DNA of 64,000 bases, from assembly GCF_001053185.1 (NCBI RefSeq), contig NZ_CSTD01000005.1, forward strand, positions 270,035 through 334,034, given 5' to 3'. The first letter of the stretch is position 1; every line of letters starts with the position of its first letter. Positions 1 through 8,526 of the stretch are shown here, piece after piece. Source of the DNA: Mycobacterium bohemicum DSM 44277 (lineage in GTDB: Bacteria; Actinomycetota; Actinomycetes; Mycobacteriales; Mycobacteriaceae). The notes under the pieces were generated by a model. It had not been told where the DNA came from, made no database searches, and saw only the letters and a list, made by a program, of their open reading frames with translations. A program made the translations under genes and the position numbers.

Positions 1-425
1 GCCTTCTCCAGCTTTTCGCCGATCTTCTCCAGGTCGGCGCGGCTGATCGCCACCTCGACCTGCGGCCACACCACCTCCTGCTCGTAGGCGATGTGCTCCC
101 GGCCCGCCTCGACGAACTCCTGCAGCGCCTCGTGGTAGTCCGGCTCGCCCGGCTTGCCATCCTCCAGCCGCTGTAGCAGCTTCTTGCCGGCCTGCTCCTG
201 CTCAATCGCCCTGTCGGCCAGCGCATCACCGACCGCCTCCCGGACGGCCGGCCAGAAGAACTGCTCCTCGATCGCCTCGTGTTGCGACTCGGCGATGATG
301 AGGTTGTTCACCACCGTCTCCAGGCCGCTGGCCTCCGCGCCCGAGCCCGACGGCGCACCGTCGAGCGATTCGAGCAACCCGAGCACGCTCTTGTGGTCCT
401 GACGAAGAAAAGTGATCGCGTCCAT
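1..425 (-). CDS. Hemerythrin-like HHE cation-binding protein (3' end outside window)
   Basis: The minus-strand frame opens with MDAITFLRQDHKSVL and runs off the left edge, so the C-terminus is missing. The spaced pattern H11, then SQHE, FFWP, REHIAYEQ and VVWP is that of the hemerythrin/HHE four-helix bundle, which binds a diiron centre. Family members sense or scavenge oxygen, NO or reactive oxygen in the cytosol; the role here is not known. The ATG at 425 is the only good start. A 10-bp palindrome (CGGGTACCCG, 457-466) lies just upstream, but nothing supports it as an operator. Confidence 0.85.
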   Translation of the reverse strand, partial: MDAITFLRQDHKSVLGLLESLDGAPSGSGAEASGLETVVNNLIIAESQHEAIEEQFFWPAVREAVGDALADRAIEQEQAGKKLLQRLEDGKPGEPDYHEALQEFVEAGREHIAYEQEVVWPQVEVAISRADLEKIGEKLEK

Positions 426-491
426 ACCCTGCCTTCCCAAAATTGAAGATGGCGTGCGGGTACCCGGGCGCAATGCGGCGAAACGGTGGCG

Positions 492-1577
492 CTAGTGCAG
501 CTTCGTCAAGACGTTGGCGCCGTAGAAGTCGATGGCGCTGACCGGATCGCCCTGCGGGAAGTGCACGAACGGAATGGCGCCGGCGTCGAGAACCCCCTGC
601 ACGGCGGCGATGTGGGGCCCGGCGTCGGCGCCGACCGCCCAGTTGGCGAGCACTTTGTCGATCGGGTTCGCCGCGGCGGCGCGCTGGATGTCCACGGGAT
701 TCGGTTGGTCGACCGCGCCCGCGGTGAACCGCCACAAGGTGGCGGCGCGGGTGGCCTCGTCGTTGTCGCCGACGACCGCGAACAACTCGGCGCGCTTGCC
801 GAGTGCGGCCGGGTCGCGGCCGGCCGCTTGCGCTCCGGCGGCGAGTGCGGCGAGCAGTTTCGGGTCACGCAGGTCCCGCGCCTGGGTGATCCAGCCGTCG
901 CCGAACCGGCCCGCCAGCGTCGCGCTCTTCGGACCGCTGGCCGCCACGAAGATCGGCGGCGGTGTGGGCGGAACGTCGTAAAGCCTCAATGAATCGGTCG
1001 GGAAGTATTTGCCCGCGAACGAAATTCGCGATCCACTCCACAGCTGACGGATCAGCGTGATGGCCTCGACCAGCCGGTCGTGGCGCTCGGCGTACTTGCC
1101 GAACATCGTGGTGGTGGCCTGCTCGTTGAGGCGCTCGCCGGTGCCGACGCCGAGAAAGACGCGTCCGGGGTTGAGAATCACCAGCGAGGCGAAGGCCTGG
1201 GCCACCGTGGCCGGGTGGTACCGGTAGGTGGGGCAGGTCACGCCGGTGCCGAACGCGATGCGGCTGGTGGCCTGGCCAACGAGCGCCAGTGTGAGCCAAG
1301 GGAACATCGAGTGGCCCTCGTTGTCCTGCCACGGCTGGATGTGGTCGCTGGCCCAGACGTATTGAAAGCCGGCCTTTTCGGCGGCCTGGGCCTGGGCCAC
1401 GAGCTGGTCGGTGCGGAACTGCTCGTGCGAGAGCACCACCCCGACGCCCTTGCCCGCCGGTGGCGGCGAAGCGGGCCTGCCGCGCTCGTCGGCGCACGCC
1501 GCCGACAATCCGGCGGTTCCCAGCGCGCCGGCACCGGCGGCCACCCGCCCGAACGCCCGTCGCGAGATGCCGGTCAC
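492..1577 (-). CDS. fgd2: TAT-exported F420-dependent hydroxymycolic acid dehydrogenase (Fgd2/fHMAD type)
   Basis: This 361-aa protein has a twin-arginine signal (MTGISRRAFGR, then an Ala/Gly-rich stretch ending SAAC, a weak lipobox-like site). The rest is a luciferase-like F420 domain (VVLSHEQFRTDQLV, GVGTGERLNEQ, FVAASGPKSATLAGRFGDGW). By recall it matches Rv0132c nearly end to end. That enzyme uses F420 outside the cytoplasm to oxidise hydroxymycolates to ketomycolates, and M. avium complex species do make ketomycolates. It is divergent from the GNAT gene with 64 bp between starts. Family assignment is firm; the mycolate substrate is inferred by orthology. Confidence 0.88.
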   Translation of the reverse strand: MTGISRRAFGRVAAGAGALGTAGLSAACADERGRPASPPPAGKGVGVVLSHEQFRTDQLVAQAQAAEKAGFQYVWASDHIQPWQDNEGHSMFPWLTLALVGQATSRIAFGTGVTCPTYRYHPATVAQAFASLVILNPGRVFLGVGTGERLNEQATTTMFGKYAERHDRLVEAITLIRQLWSGSRISFAGKYFPTDSLRLYDVPPTPPPIFVAASGPKSATLAGRFGDGWITQARDLRDPKLLAALAAGAQAAGRDPAALGKRAELFAVVGDNDEATRAATLWRFTAGAVDQPNPVDIQRAAAANPIDKVLANWAVGADAGPHIAAVQGVLDAGAIPFVHFPQGDPVSAIDFYGANVLTKLH

Positions 1578-1641
1578 CGGATCAAAATACCCGCCACGCA
1601 GTCCGTCACACCCGCGAAGCTTGACGCGCTAGCCTCACCTG

Positions 1642-2247
1642 GTGAGCCCGCAGGCGCGCCCCGCGCGCAAGACCGACATGCGCGCGATCTCGCGCACGAT
1701 GGCCCGGGCCTTTCACGACGATCCCGTCATGGAATGGATGTTTCCGGACGAGGCCGCCCGGCCGGCGCAACTGGCCCGGATGTTTGCCGCGATGACCCGC
1801 CACCACCACTTCGCCGGGGGCGGCGTCGAAGTGGCGTGCGACGGCCCCGGCGTCGGCGCCGCGGCCCTGTGGGATCCGCCGAATCGATGGCGGTATTCGC
1901 GCCGGGAGGAACTGACGATGATGCCGGCCTTCATCCGCGTGTTCGGCCTGAGTTCGGCAAAGGCGCGCGGCGTTCAGGAGTTCATGAAGCGCGAACACCC
2001 CGAAGAGCCGCACTGGTATCTGGCGGCGATCGGCAGTGACCCGTCGGTGCGCGGTCGTGGCTTCGGGCAGGCGCTGATGCGGTCGCGGCTGCAGCGCTGC
2101 GACGCCGAATACTGCCCGGCCTATCTGGAGTCCAGTAAGCCCGAAAACGTTCCGTATTACCAGCGTTTCGGCTTCACGGTCACCCGCGAGATGCAACTGC
2201 CCGGCGGTGGGCCACCGCTGTGGGCGATGTGGCGGGCGCCGCGATGA
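1642..2247 (+). CDS. GNAT family N-acetyltransferase (Rv0133 homolog)
   Basis: The protein is 201 aa and starts at GTG 1642. The acetyl-CoA pyrophosphate loop is visible as SVRGRGFGQALM, followed by the typical C-terminal strand with YLESSKPENVPYYQRFGF. Its length equals that recalled for Rv0133, and its position beside the Rv0132c homolog agrees. The substrate is unknown. An inverted repeat CTCACC-T-GGTGAG (1634-1646) overlaps the start codon and could affect translation or bind a regulator, though it is short. Confidence 0.85.
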   Translation: MSPQARPARKTDMRAISRTMARAFHDDPVMEWMFPDEAARPAQLARMFAAMTRHHHFAGGGVEVACDGPGVGAAALWDPPNRWRYSRREELTMMPAFIRVFGLSSAKARGVQEFMKREHPEEPHWYLAAIGSDPSVRGRGFGQALMRSRLQRCDAEYCPAYLESSKPENVPYYQRFGFTVTREMQLPGGGPPLWAMWRAPR

Positions 2248-2293
2248 CGGGCGGGCGCGTTTAGCGCCCGGAACCCCGGGGCAACCGTTGCCC

Positions 2294-2689
2294 ATGACCG
2301 AAAACCCCGACGGGCCGGCAGATGCCGCCGACTTCCCCGAGGAGGGCGGTCCCGGCCAGACCTTGAACCCCAGCGAGGGCACCGACTCCGACGAGTTGCA
2401 CAACGACGACGGCGACATCGTCGTCGATCCGCCCGACGATTGGAGCGAGGCCAACCGATTCGGGATGACGGCGCGAGAGCAACGGGAAGGCGAATCCCTC
2501 GATCAGCGCCTCGCCGAAGAGGAGCCCGACGTCACCCCGGATTCGATCGATGTAGCGGACTCGCTCCCGGACCGCCCGCCCGGGCGCGCGCACCGGGGCC
2601 AGATCGACGGCGCGCCCGAGGACGGCGATTCGTTGTACCAGGCCGTCGATGAAAACGGTGCCTCCGATTTCACGCGGACCATCGAGTGA
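2294..2689 (+). CDS. DUF5709 family acidic protein
   Basis: This is a 131-aa, strongly acidic and hydrophilic protein beginning MTENPDGPADA at ATG 2294. The block RFGMTAREQREGESLDQRLAEEEPD is characteristic of actinobacterial DUF5709 proteins. No signal peptide, membrane segment or cysteine is apparent, and no function is established for the family. Upstream in-frame codons exist, but ATG 2294 gives the family-like N-terminus. It is the first gene of the block between the Rv0133 and Rv0134 homologs. Confidence 0.75.
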   Translation: MTENPDGPADAADFPEEGGPGQTLNPSEGTDSDELHNDDGDIVVDPPDDWSEANRFGMTAREQREGESLDQRLAEEEPDVTPDSIDVADSLPDRPPGRAHRGQIDGAPEDGDSLYQAVDENGASDFTRTIE

Positions 2690-2734
2690 TCAGTGTTCGA
2701 CTGTTCACTGCGTTGGACGCGTCCGCGCCGTTGG

Positions 2735-3409
2735 TCAGGGGACGCTTCGCCAGCCGGCTATGCCGATGGCGATCATCCGCAACTGCTTGACGGCGATCCG
2801 TCGGATGTCTTCGAGTGCCTCGGCGCTTTGCGCGTCCTCGATCGCCTCGGCGATGACGATCATCGAGTTCACGAACAGGGCCGCCAGCACGTTGAGGTCT
2901 TCGGTGCTCCACTCGTGCAGCCGCGGGAAGCGCGCGAGGTCGGTGGCCAACTCGGAGGTGATCAGCCGGATCTCGGTGCGGATGGCGTAGCGGAGCACCG
3001 ACAGGCCGCTGTTGCGCTCCCGGGCGATGAGCCGCCAGTGCTCCCGCCGTTCGGCGACGCTGCCGATCAGGATCTCGACGGATGACTCGATCACGCGGTT
3101 CGGGTCGAGCTTGCCGGCACGCGCCTCGCGCAGGGTGTCGCGCAGGGAGCGGAACGATTCGTCGATGAGGACCAGTCCGAGCGCTTCCATCGACTCGAAG
3201 TGACGGTAGAACGCGGCGGGCACGATCCCGACCTCGCGGGTGACCTCGCGCAGGCTCAGGCTCGAGAAGCTGCGATCGCCCAGCAGCTTCAGGGCGGCGG
3301 CGATGATGGCGCGGCGGGTGGCCTCCTTGCGCTCCTCGCGCGACGTGGTTTCGCGTGCCCGCTCGCGGCCAGATCCACGCAAACGTGAGCTAGGAGTACG
3401 GCCGTTCAC
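2735..3409 (-). CDS. TetR family regulator, FabR/DesT type
   Basis: From GTG 3409 the protein is 224 aa. The segment EATRRAIIAAALKLLGDRSFSSLSLREVTREVGIVPAAFYRHF is the helix-turn-helix of the FabR/DesT group, which senses acyl-CoA saturation and represses desaturase genes. It is divergent from a ferredoxin reductase and acyl-CoA desaturase pair, the same layout as desT-desCB in Pseudomonas. An open frame reaches 3487, but that would bury the palindrome at 3404-3418 in coding sequence. Starting at GTG 3409 places the start inside the palindrome, which would fit autoregulation. Confidence 0.8.
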   Translation of the reverse strand: MNGRTPSSRLRGSGRERARETTSREERKEATRRAIIAAALKLLGDRSFSSLSLREVTREVGIVPAAFYRHFESMEALGLVLIDESFRSLRDTLREARAGKLDPNRVIESSVEILIGSVAERREHWRLIARERNSGLSVLRYAIRTEIRLITSELATDLARFPRLHEWSTEDLNVLAALFVNSMIVIAEAIEDAQSAEALEDIRRIAVKQLRMIAIGIAGWRSVP

Positions 3410-3418
3410 TGTGTGAAC
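3404..3418. promoter_or_regulatory. Palindrome, probable operator of the FabR/DesT-type TetR
   Basis: GTTCAC-TGT-GTGAAC has perfect 6-bp arms. It lies in the short gap between the divergent TetR and ferredoxin reductase genes and overlaps the proposed TetR start. A further GTTCACT half-site occurs at 3482-3488 over the reductase start codon. Assignment to this TetR is inferred from position and symmetry. Confidence 0.55.
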
Positions 3419-3479
3419 CCTACCACAGAGCAGCAGTAAACCCTTGACGACCAGGGGTAAGTCCCTGCACGGTATACAT

Positions 3480-4562
3480 ATGTTCACTCAAACTTCCCGA
3501 GCTCTCCGGAGGCGGGTCCTGGGTTCGGACCTGGTGGATCTGCTCACCGGCCCGCACGGCGTGGACCGCTACACCGAGCTGGTCGCGCCCACCTGGACGC
3601 TGGGCGAGGCCCGCGCCAAGGTCACCGCCGTCCGCCGCGCCACCCCGCGCAGCCTCACCCTCACCCTCGCCCCGAACGAGAGCTTCACCTCCACCTGCAC
3701 CGTCAAGGCGGGCCAGTACGTCAACGTCACGGTCGAGATCGACGGGCGGCGGCACACCCGCTGCTATTCGCCGGCCAACGCCGAAGGAAGCGCCGAGATC
3801 GAACTGACGATCGGCCGCCACGACTGCGGACTGGTCTCCAACTACCTCTACGAGCGCGCCCGCCGCGGCATGGTGGTCGGCCTGGCCGGGGTCGGCGGCG
3901 ACTTCACCCTGCCGGATCGGCGCCCGCGGCGGATCCTCTTCGTCTCAGGCGGAAGCGGCATCACCCCGGTGCTGGCGATGGCGCGCACCCTGGTCGCCGA
4001 GGGGCACCTCGAAACCGGCGCGGGCGAAATCGCGTTCGTCCACTACGCGCGCAGCGCCGTCGAGGCGTGCTACCGCGACGATCTCGCGGCGCTGCGCGGC
4101 GTCCGCGTGTTGCACGGCTACACCCGATCGGACGGGGGCGACCTCGTCGGCCGTTTCGATTCCGGACACCTGGCCGCCGCGATGCCCTCACCCGACGCGG
4201 TGTTCGTCTGCGGGCCAAAGGATTTGGTCGACGCGGTGCGCGAACACTGTGACAACGTCCACACCGAGAGCTTCGTGCCACCGGCGTTCGATGCGCCGGC
4301 CATCGCCTCGGGCGGCCGAATCACCTTCTCCGACAGCGGCATCGACGTCACAGACGACGGACGTCCGCTGCTCGAGCAGGCGGAGGCGGCAGGCCTGACG
4401 CCCGAAAGCGGATGCCGCATGGGCATCTGCCACACCTGCACCAGGCGCAAGATCGCCGGGACGGTGCGCAACCTGACCAGCGGCGCCGTGTCGACCGGGC
4501 CCGACGAGGAGGTCCAGATCTGCGTGTCCGTGCCGGTCGGTGACGTCGAGCTTTCGCTGTGA
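3480..4562 (+). CDS. Ferredoxin reductase (flavodoxin reductase-like, C-terminal 2Fe-2S), desaturase partner
   Basis: This 360-aa protein starts at ATG 3480 (MFTQTSRALRRRVLG). It has an FAD-binding barrel (RCYSPAN), an NAD-binding domain (ILFVSGGSGITPVLAMARTL) and a plant-type 2Fe-2S domain with CRMGICHTC and a later CVSVPVGDVEL cysteine. It resembles Rv3230c, the recalled electron donor of the DesA3 desaturase. It would pass electrons from NAD(P)H to the desaturase encoded 76 bp downstream. An in-frame TTG at 3444 is a poorer start. Confidence 0.85.
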   Translation: MFTQTSRALRRRVLGSDLVDLLTGPHGVDRYTELVAPTWTLGEARAKVTAVRRATPRSLTLTLAPNESFTSTCTVKAGQYVNVTVEIDGRRHTRCYSPANAEGSAEIELTIGRHDCGLVSNYLYERARRGMVVGLAGVGGDFTLPDRRPRRILFVSGGSGITPVLAMARTLVAEGHLETGAGEIAFVHYARSAVEACYRDDLAALRGVRVLHGYTRSDGGDLVGRFDSGHLAAAMPSPDAVFVCGPKDLVDAVREHCDNVHTESFVPPAFDAPAIASGGRITFSDSGIDVTDDGRPLLEQAEAAGLTPESGCRMGICHTCTRRKIAGTVRNLTSGAVSTGPDEEVQICVSVPVGDVELSL

Positions 4563-4638
4563 ACCAAGCACCCACGCGAGTGTGCGGCGCCGGCCGCGTC
4601 GGGCCGCCAGATGCACAGTCGGACCGAAAGGAAGAACC

Positions 4639-5745
4639 ATGACAAAGAACAAGGTCACCCTGACTGCCGAGCAGGCCGAGGAATTCGGCCGCGAGCTGGA
4701 CGCGATCAAGGAACGCGTGATGGCCGATCTCGGCCAAGCGGACGCCGACTACATCCGCCGCGTCATCAAGGCCCAGCGCGCGCTGGAGGTCGGCGGCCGC
4801 GCGCTGTTGTTCCTGCCGCCGGCCTGGCCGGCGGGCACCGTCATGCTGGGCTTGTCGAAGATCCTCGACAACATGGAGATCGGCCACAACATCATGCACG
4901 GCCAGTACGACTGGATGCGTGACCCGGCGATCTCCGGGCGGTCCTTCGAGTGGGACACCGCCTGCCCGGCCGACCAATGGCGGCATTCGCACAATTACAT
5001 GCACCACACCCACACCAACATCGTCGGGATGGACCGCGACATCGGCTACGGCATCCTGCGGATGAGCGAAGACCAGCGCTGGAGCCCGTACTACCTGGGC
5101 AACCCGGTGTACGCGTTCGGGTTGATGGTGCTGTTCCAGTACGGCGTCGCCCTGCACGAGCTGGAAACCGAGCGCATCCGGGCCGGTGAGATCCGGCTCG
5201 CGGACAAGCGCGAGACGCTGAAGCAGATATGGAAGAAGACCCGCCGGCAGACCCTGAAGGACTACGTAGCCTTCCCGCTGCTGGCGGGGCCCTTCGCCCC
5301 CTTCGTCCTGGCGGGCAACCTGTCGGCCAACCTGATGCGAAACGTGTGGTCGTACATGATCATCTTCTGCGGCCATTTCCCGGACGGCACACAGGAATTC
5401 ACCGTCGAGGAGACGCGGGACGAATCCCGCGGGCAGTGGTATTTCCGCCAGGTGCTCGGTTCGGCAAACCTGACCGGGGGCAAACTCTTTCACCTGCTGT
5501 CCGGCAACCTGTCGCACCAGATCGAGCACCACCTGTTTCCCGACATGCCGGCCCGCCGCTATGCCGAGATCGCGCCCGAAGTGGAGCGGATCTGCACGCG
5601 CTACGGGATCCCCTACAACAAGGGCCCGCTGCTCAGGCAGTTCGGCACGGTCGTTCGCAAGATCGTCAAGCTGGCCGTGCCGGACTCGCTCGTCCGGGAA
5701 ACGGCGCCGGACGAACCCGCCGAGCGGACGTCCGTGGCGGCCTGA
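4639..5745 (+). CDS. Membrane acyl-CoA desaturase (DesA3-like)
   Basis: The 368-aa protein carries the three histidine boxes of membrane diiron fatty acyl desaturases: HNIMH (83-87), HSHNYMHH (116-123) and QIEHH (294-298). Hydrophobic segments flank the boxes near residues 55-75, 150-172 and 210-245. It likely introduces a cis double bond, usually delta-9, into acyl-CoA using electrons from the upstream reductase. RBS AAAGGAAG precedes ATG 4639. It is shorter than the recalled 427 aa of M. tuberculosis DesA3, so it is probably a paralog. Confidence 0.88.
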   Translation: MTKNKVTLTAEQAEEFGRELDAIKERVMADLGQADADYIRRVIKAQRALEVGGRALLFLPPAWPAGTVMLGLSKILDNMEIGHNIMHGQYDWMRDPAISGRSFEWDTACPADQWRHSHNYMHHTHTNIVGMDRDIGYGILRMSEDQRWSPYYLGNPVYAFGLMVLFQYGVALHELETERIRAGEIRLADKRETLKQIWKKTRRQTLKDYVAFPLLAGPFAPFVLAGNLSANLMRNVWSYMIIFCGHFPDGTQEFTVEETRDESRGQWYFRQVLGSANLTGGKLFHLLSGNLSHQIEHHLFPDMPARRYAEIAPEVERICTRYGIPYNKGPLLRQFGTVVRKIVKLAVPDSLVRETAPDEPAERTSVAA

Positions 5746-5853
5746 GGCCGCCTGAGCCTGCGGCTACGGCGCCGAGCCTGCGTGCAAGGTGCCTCGCCTT
5801 GCGTCGAGGTAGCCCTGGACGCAGTCTCGACGCAACGGCATTCTGCCGCCACA

Positions 5854-6378
5854 ATGGGCGGCGTGGAATGGACCGGCGCCCGCTACGCGGACACACCGAC
5901 GGTGGAGGCGTCGACATGGATCGACGCCGACCCCGACCGCGTGTGGAGCCTGGTCTGCGACGTCCAGCTGATGCCGGCCCTCAGCAACGAACTGCAAGCG
6001 GTCGAATGGGCGCCCGGGTGCAACGCCCCCCGGCTGGGTGCCCGCTTCGTCGGGCACAACGAACACCGGGCCATCGGCCGGTGGAGCACCATGTCACACA
6101 TCGTCTGCTGCGACGAGCCGCGCGAATTCGCCTGGGCGGTCGGCGAACCGGAGAACCCGGCGGCGACGTGGCGATTCCGGCTGACCCCGCGGGACGGTGG
6201 CACGGAGCTGAGCTATCGGGCGCAGATGGGCCCGGGGCGTTCGGGAATTTCCGCAGCTATCGAGGCGATGCCCGACAAGGAGCAGAAGATCGTGTTCGTG
6301 CGGCTGCGCGAATTCGAGGATTCGATCGGCAAGACGCTCGCGGCCATCAAGAGGCTGGCCGAACACGGCGTGCGTTGA
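5854..6378 (+). CDS. SRPBCC (START/Bet v 1-like) family protein
   Basis: This 174-aa protein starts MGGVEWTGARYADTP and shows the polyketide-cyclase/SRPBCC pattern: ASTWIDADPDRVWSLVCDVQLMPALSNELQAVEW, then FVGHNEH, W(S)T, and a long C-terminal helix ending LKRLAEHG-like. The fold binds hydrophobic ligands; no catalytic residues can be assigned. Its stop overlaps the next start (TGATG at 6376-6380), so it is probably translationally coupled to the F420 enzyme. GTG 5863 is an alternative start. Confidence 0.8.
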   Translation: MGGVEWTGARYADTPTVEASTWIDADPDRVWSLVCDVQLMPALSNELQAVEWAPGCNAPRLGARFVGHNEHRAIGRWSTMSHIVCCDEPREFAWAVGEPENPAATWRFRLTPRDGGTELSYRAQMGPGRSGISAAIEAMPDKEQKIVFVRLREFEDSIGKTLAAIKRLAEHGVR

Positions 6379-7421
6379 TGCGGACCGCGACGACGGTCGA
6401 ATTCTCCGGCGCGCCCGGCGACGTGGCCTCGTTCGTGGTCGAGACGGAGAGGCTGGGCCTGGACGTCTGCTGGGTCGCCGAGGCCTGGGGCGCGGACGCT
6501 CCGTCGGCGCTGGGCTACCTGGCGGCGCGGACGGACCGCATCTTGCTGGGGTCGGGCATCCTGCAGGTCGGCACCCGCACTCCCGTCGCCGTCGCGCAGG
6601 CCGCGATCGCGCTGTCCAACCTGTCGGGCGGCCGGTTCCTGCTGGGGCTCGGGGCGTCGGGCCCGCAGGTGATCGAGGGCCTGCACGGAGTGCAGTTCGC
6701 CCGGCCGCTGGCCCGAGTGTCCGAAACCGTCGACATCGTCCGGCAGGTCTTCGCCGGCGGCAAGATCTCGCACTCCGGCGACGAGTTTCAGATCCCCCTG
6801 CCCGGCGGCGAGGGGGTGCCGATGCGGTTGTCGACCAGGGCCGAGCACACCATCCCGATCTACCTGGCCGCGCTGTCGCCGGCGATGCTGCGCCTGACCG
6901 GACGGATCGCCGACGGCTGGCTCGGCACCAGCTTCGTGCCGGAAGGCGCCGCCGACGCCTACTTCGCCCACCTCGACCGGGGGCTGGCGGCCGCGGGCCG
7001 CACGCGCGCCGACATCGACGTCTGCCAGGGCGCCGAAGTCGCCTTCGCCGCCGACGAAGACGAGCTGCGCGGCATGCTCGCGGGTCGCAGGAAGGAGTTG
7101 GCGTTCAGCCTGGGCGGCATGGGCTCGTCGAGCACCAACTACTACAACCAGGCCTACGGCAGGCAGGGTTGGGCGGAGGTCGCCGCGCAGGTGCGCGAGC
7201 GGTGGCAGAGCGCCGACCGCGAGGGCGCGGCGGCGCTGGTGACCGATGACATGGTGCTGGCCACGACGCTGATCGGCACCGAGGAGATGGTCCGCGCCCG
7301 GCTCGCGGTGTGGCGGGACGCCGGCGTGGACACGGTGCGGCTGTATCCGGCCGGTGACACTCCGGAGGCCAAGCTGTCCACGCTCGGCCGGGCCATCGAA
7401 TTGGTCAGGGCGACGGGCTGA
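6378..7421 (+). CDS. LLM class F420-dependent oxidoreductase
   Basis: The 347-aa luciferase-like monooxygenase-fold enzyme has GLDVCWVAEAWGADAPS, the strand LGSGILQVGTRTPVAVAQAA, GGRFLLGLGASGPQV and IYLAALSPAMLRLTGRIADGW. This pattern fits F420-dependent reductases and dehydrogenases (Mer-like). ATG 6378 overlaps the stop of the SRPBCC gene. The gene converges on the DUF1214 gene with one base between stops. The substrate is unknown. Confidence 0.85.
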   Translation: MRTATTVEFSGAPGDVASFVVETERLGLDVCWVAEAWGADAPSALGYLAARTDRILLGSGILQVGTRTPVAVAQAAIALSNLSGGRFLLGLGASGPQVIEGLHGVQFARPLARVSETVDIVRQVFAGGKISHSGDEFQIPLPGGEGVPMRLSTRAEHTIPIYLAALSPAMLRLTGRIADGWLGTSFVPEGAADAYFAHLDRGLAAAGRTRADIDVCQGAEVAFAADEDELRGMLAGRRKELAFSLGGMGSSSTNYYNQAYGRQGWAEVAAQVRERWQSADREGAAALVTDDMVLATTLIGTEEMVRARLAVWRDAGVDTVRLYPAGDTPEAKLSTLGRAIELVRATG

Positions 7422-7422
7422 T

Positions 7423-8526
7423 TCAGCCCACCCCCGTCGGCGCGTCGGACACCTTCACGATCCGCACCTCGGGGCGCGCCGGCACGCCGTCGGCCAGAAA
7501 CCACCGGAACGCGAGGTTGCCGCGCGGATAGCCGAGTGTGGTAAGGGAATTCGGGTGGGCGGTCGTGCCATGGGACAGCACGACCGTCACCGAGCCGTCG
7601 CCGTTGACCGCGGCGCTGTGGCCGTTGATCGAGCACCGGGCGTCGGCCGCGCCGTAGGTGGCCATGAACTGGTTCCACACCACCAGGTTCCAGAACCGGC
7701 ACGCCGGAGGCCGGTGCGTGATCACCAGGGCTTCGTCGTCGTCCAGCACGAAACTGCCGTAGGAATAGCAGGCGTCGCGCGCCGACCACCCGAAGTTGGC
7801 GTCGGGCACCTGGTAGGGATCGGCGAACTGGTTTGCGGCATGCGCGATCTCGTGTCCGAGCGCATGCGCGTCGTCGGCGCGCGTCCCGACGGCCAGTGGC
7901 ACGATGGCGAACATGGTGCGCAACCACGTCGCGGTCGCGCGCAGGCGTGCGGCGGTTTCGGTGTCACCGTGACGTATGGGGTCCGGCTCGTCGAGCGCCT
8001 CGATGCGCCAGGTCACCGGGCGCCCGGTCAGCGGGTCGGCCTGGTAGTCGCGGGTCATCAGCACGGCCGCGTCGGGCGTGGGCCCGAATTCGAACGAAAA
8101 GTCGCCGTTGCCATCGATGTTCAGGTCGGTGTCGCGGACAATCGCCACCACCCGGTCCGACCAGGCGCCGGGCGACGGCTCGTTGTAGGCGGTGACCGAG
8201 AAGTACGCGCTGTCACCCGCATTGCCGCTGATGCGGTAGCGCCGCTCCGGGTCCACCGGGCACAGGTAGTAGTAGGCGTCGGTGTTGTCCCCGCCCCACC
8301 GGCGGTCGCGGCGGAACGGGGTGTTGACCGCGACGAACTGCGGCCGCCCCGGTTCGGTGAACAGGTAGGTGTCCAGGGCCACGCCCAGCGTGCTGGCCAG
8401 CATGCGGTACCCGTCGGCGACGTGGCGGTCGTCGGTCACCGCCCGGTCGCCCTCGAGGAACGAGCGATCCGCGGAGCCAAGCACTTCGAGCAGTTCTCGC
8501 CAGGCGGTCCTCGACTCGTGCGTCAT
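7423..8526 (-). CDS. DUF1214 domain-containing protein
   Basis: This 367-aa protein starts MTHESRTAWRELLEVLG at 8526. It carries the C-terminal DUF1214 block (RFWNLVVWNQFMATYG, the SINGHSA turn, VVLSHGTTAHPNSLTT and NLAFRWFLAD). Related mycobacterial proteins are annotated only by domain, and no function is established. The start codon overlaps the stop of the upstream TetR frame (ATGA at 8523-8526), so the regulator and this gene form a coupled operon. That overlap also helps to identify the TetR frameshift. Confidence 0.82.
   Translation of the reverse strand: MTHESRTAWRELLEVLGSADRSFLEGDRAVTDDRHVADGYRMLASTLGVALDTYLFTEPGRPQFVAVNTPFRRDRRWGGDNTDAYYYLCPVDPERRYRISGNAGDSAYFSVTAYNEPSPGAWSDRVVAIVRDTDLNIDGNGDFSFEFGPTPDAAVLMTRDYQADPLTGRPVTWRIEALDEPDPIRHGDTETAARLRATATWLRTMFAIVPLAVGTRADDAHALGHEIAHAANQFADPYQVPDANFGWSARDACYSYGSFVLDDDEALVITHRPPACRFWNLVVWNQFMATYGAADARCSINGHSAAVNGDGSVTVVLSHGTTAHPNSLTTLGYPRGNLAFRWFLADGVPARPEVRIVKVSDAPTGVG

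Noticed and set aside
457..466. Palindrome CGGGTACCCG upstream of the HHE gene
   Set aside because: A single 10-bp GC-rich palindrome is expected by chance; no second copy or regulator nearby.
2692..2711. Imperfect dyad CAGTG-N10-CACTG near the TetR 3' end
   Set aside because: Arms are only 5 bp and the site is at gene ends, not in a promoter region.
3444..3479. N-terminal extension of the ferredoxin reductase from TTG 3444
   Set aside because: ATG 3480 gives the family N-terminus, and the extension overlaps the divergent regulatory region.
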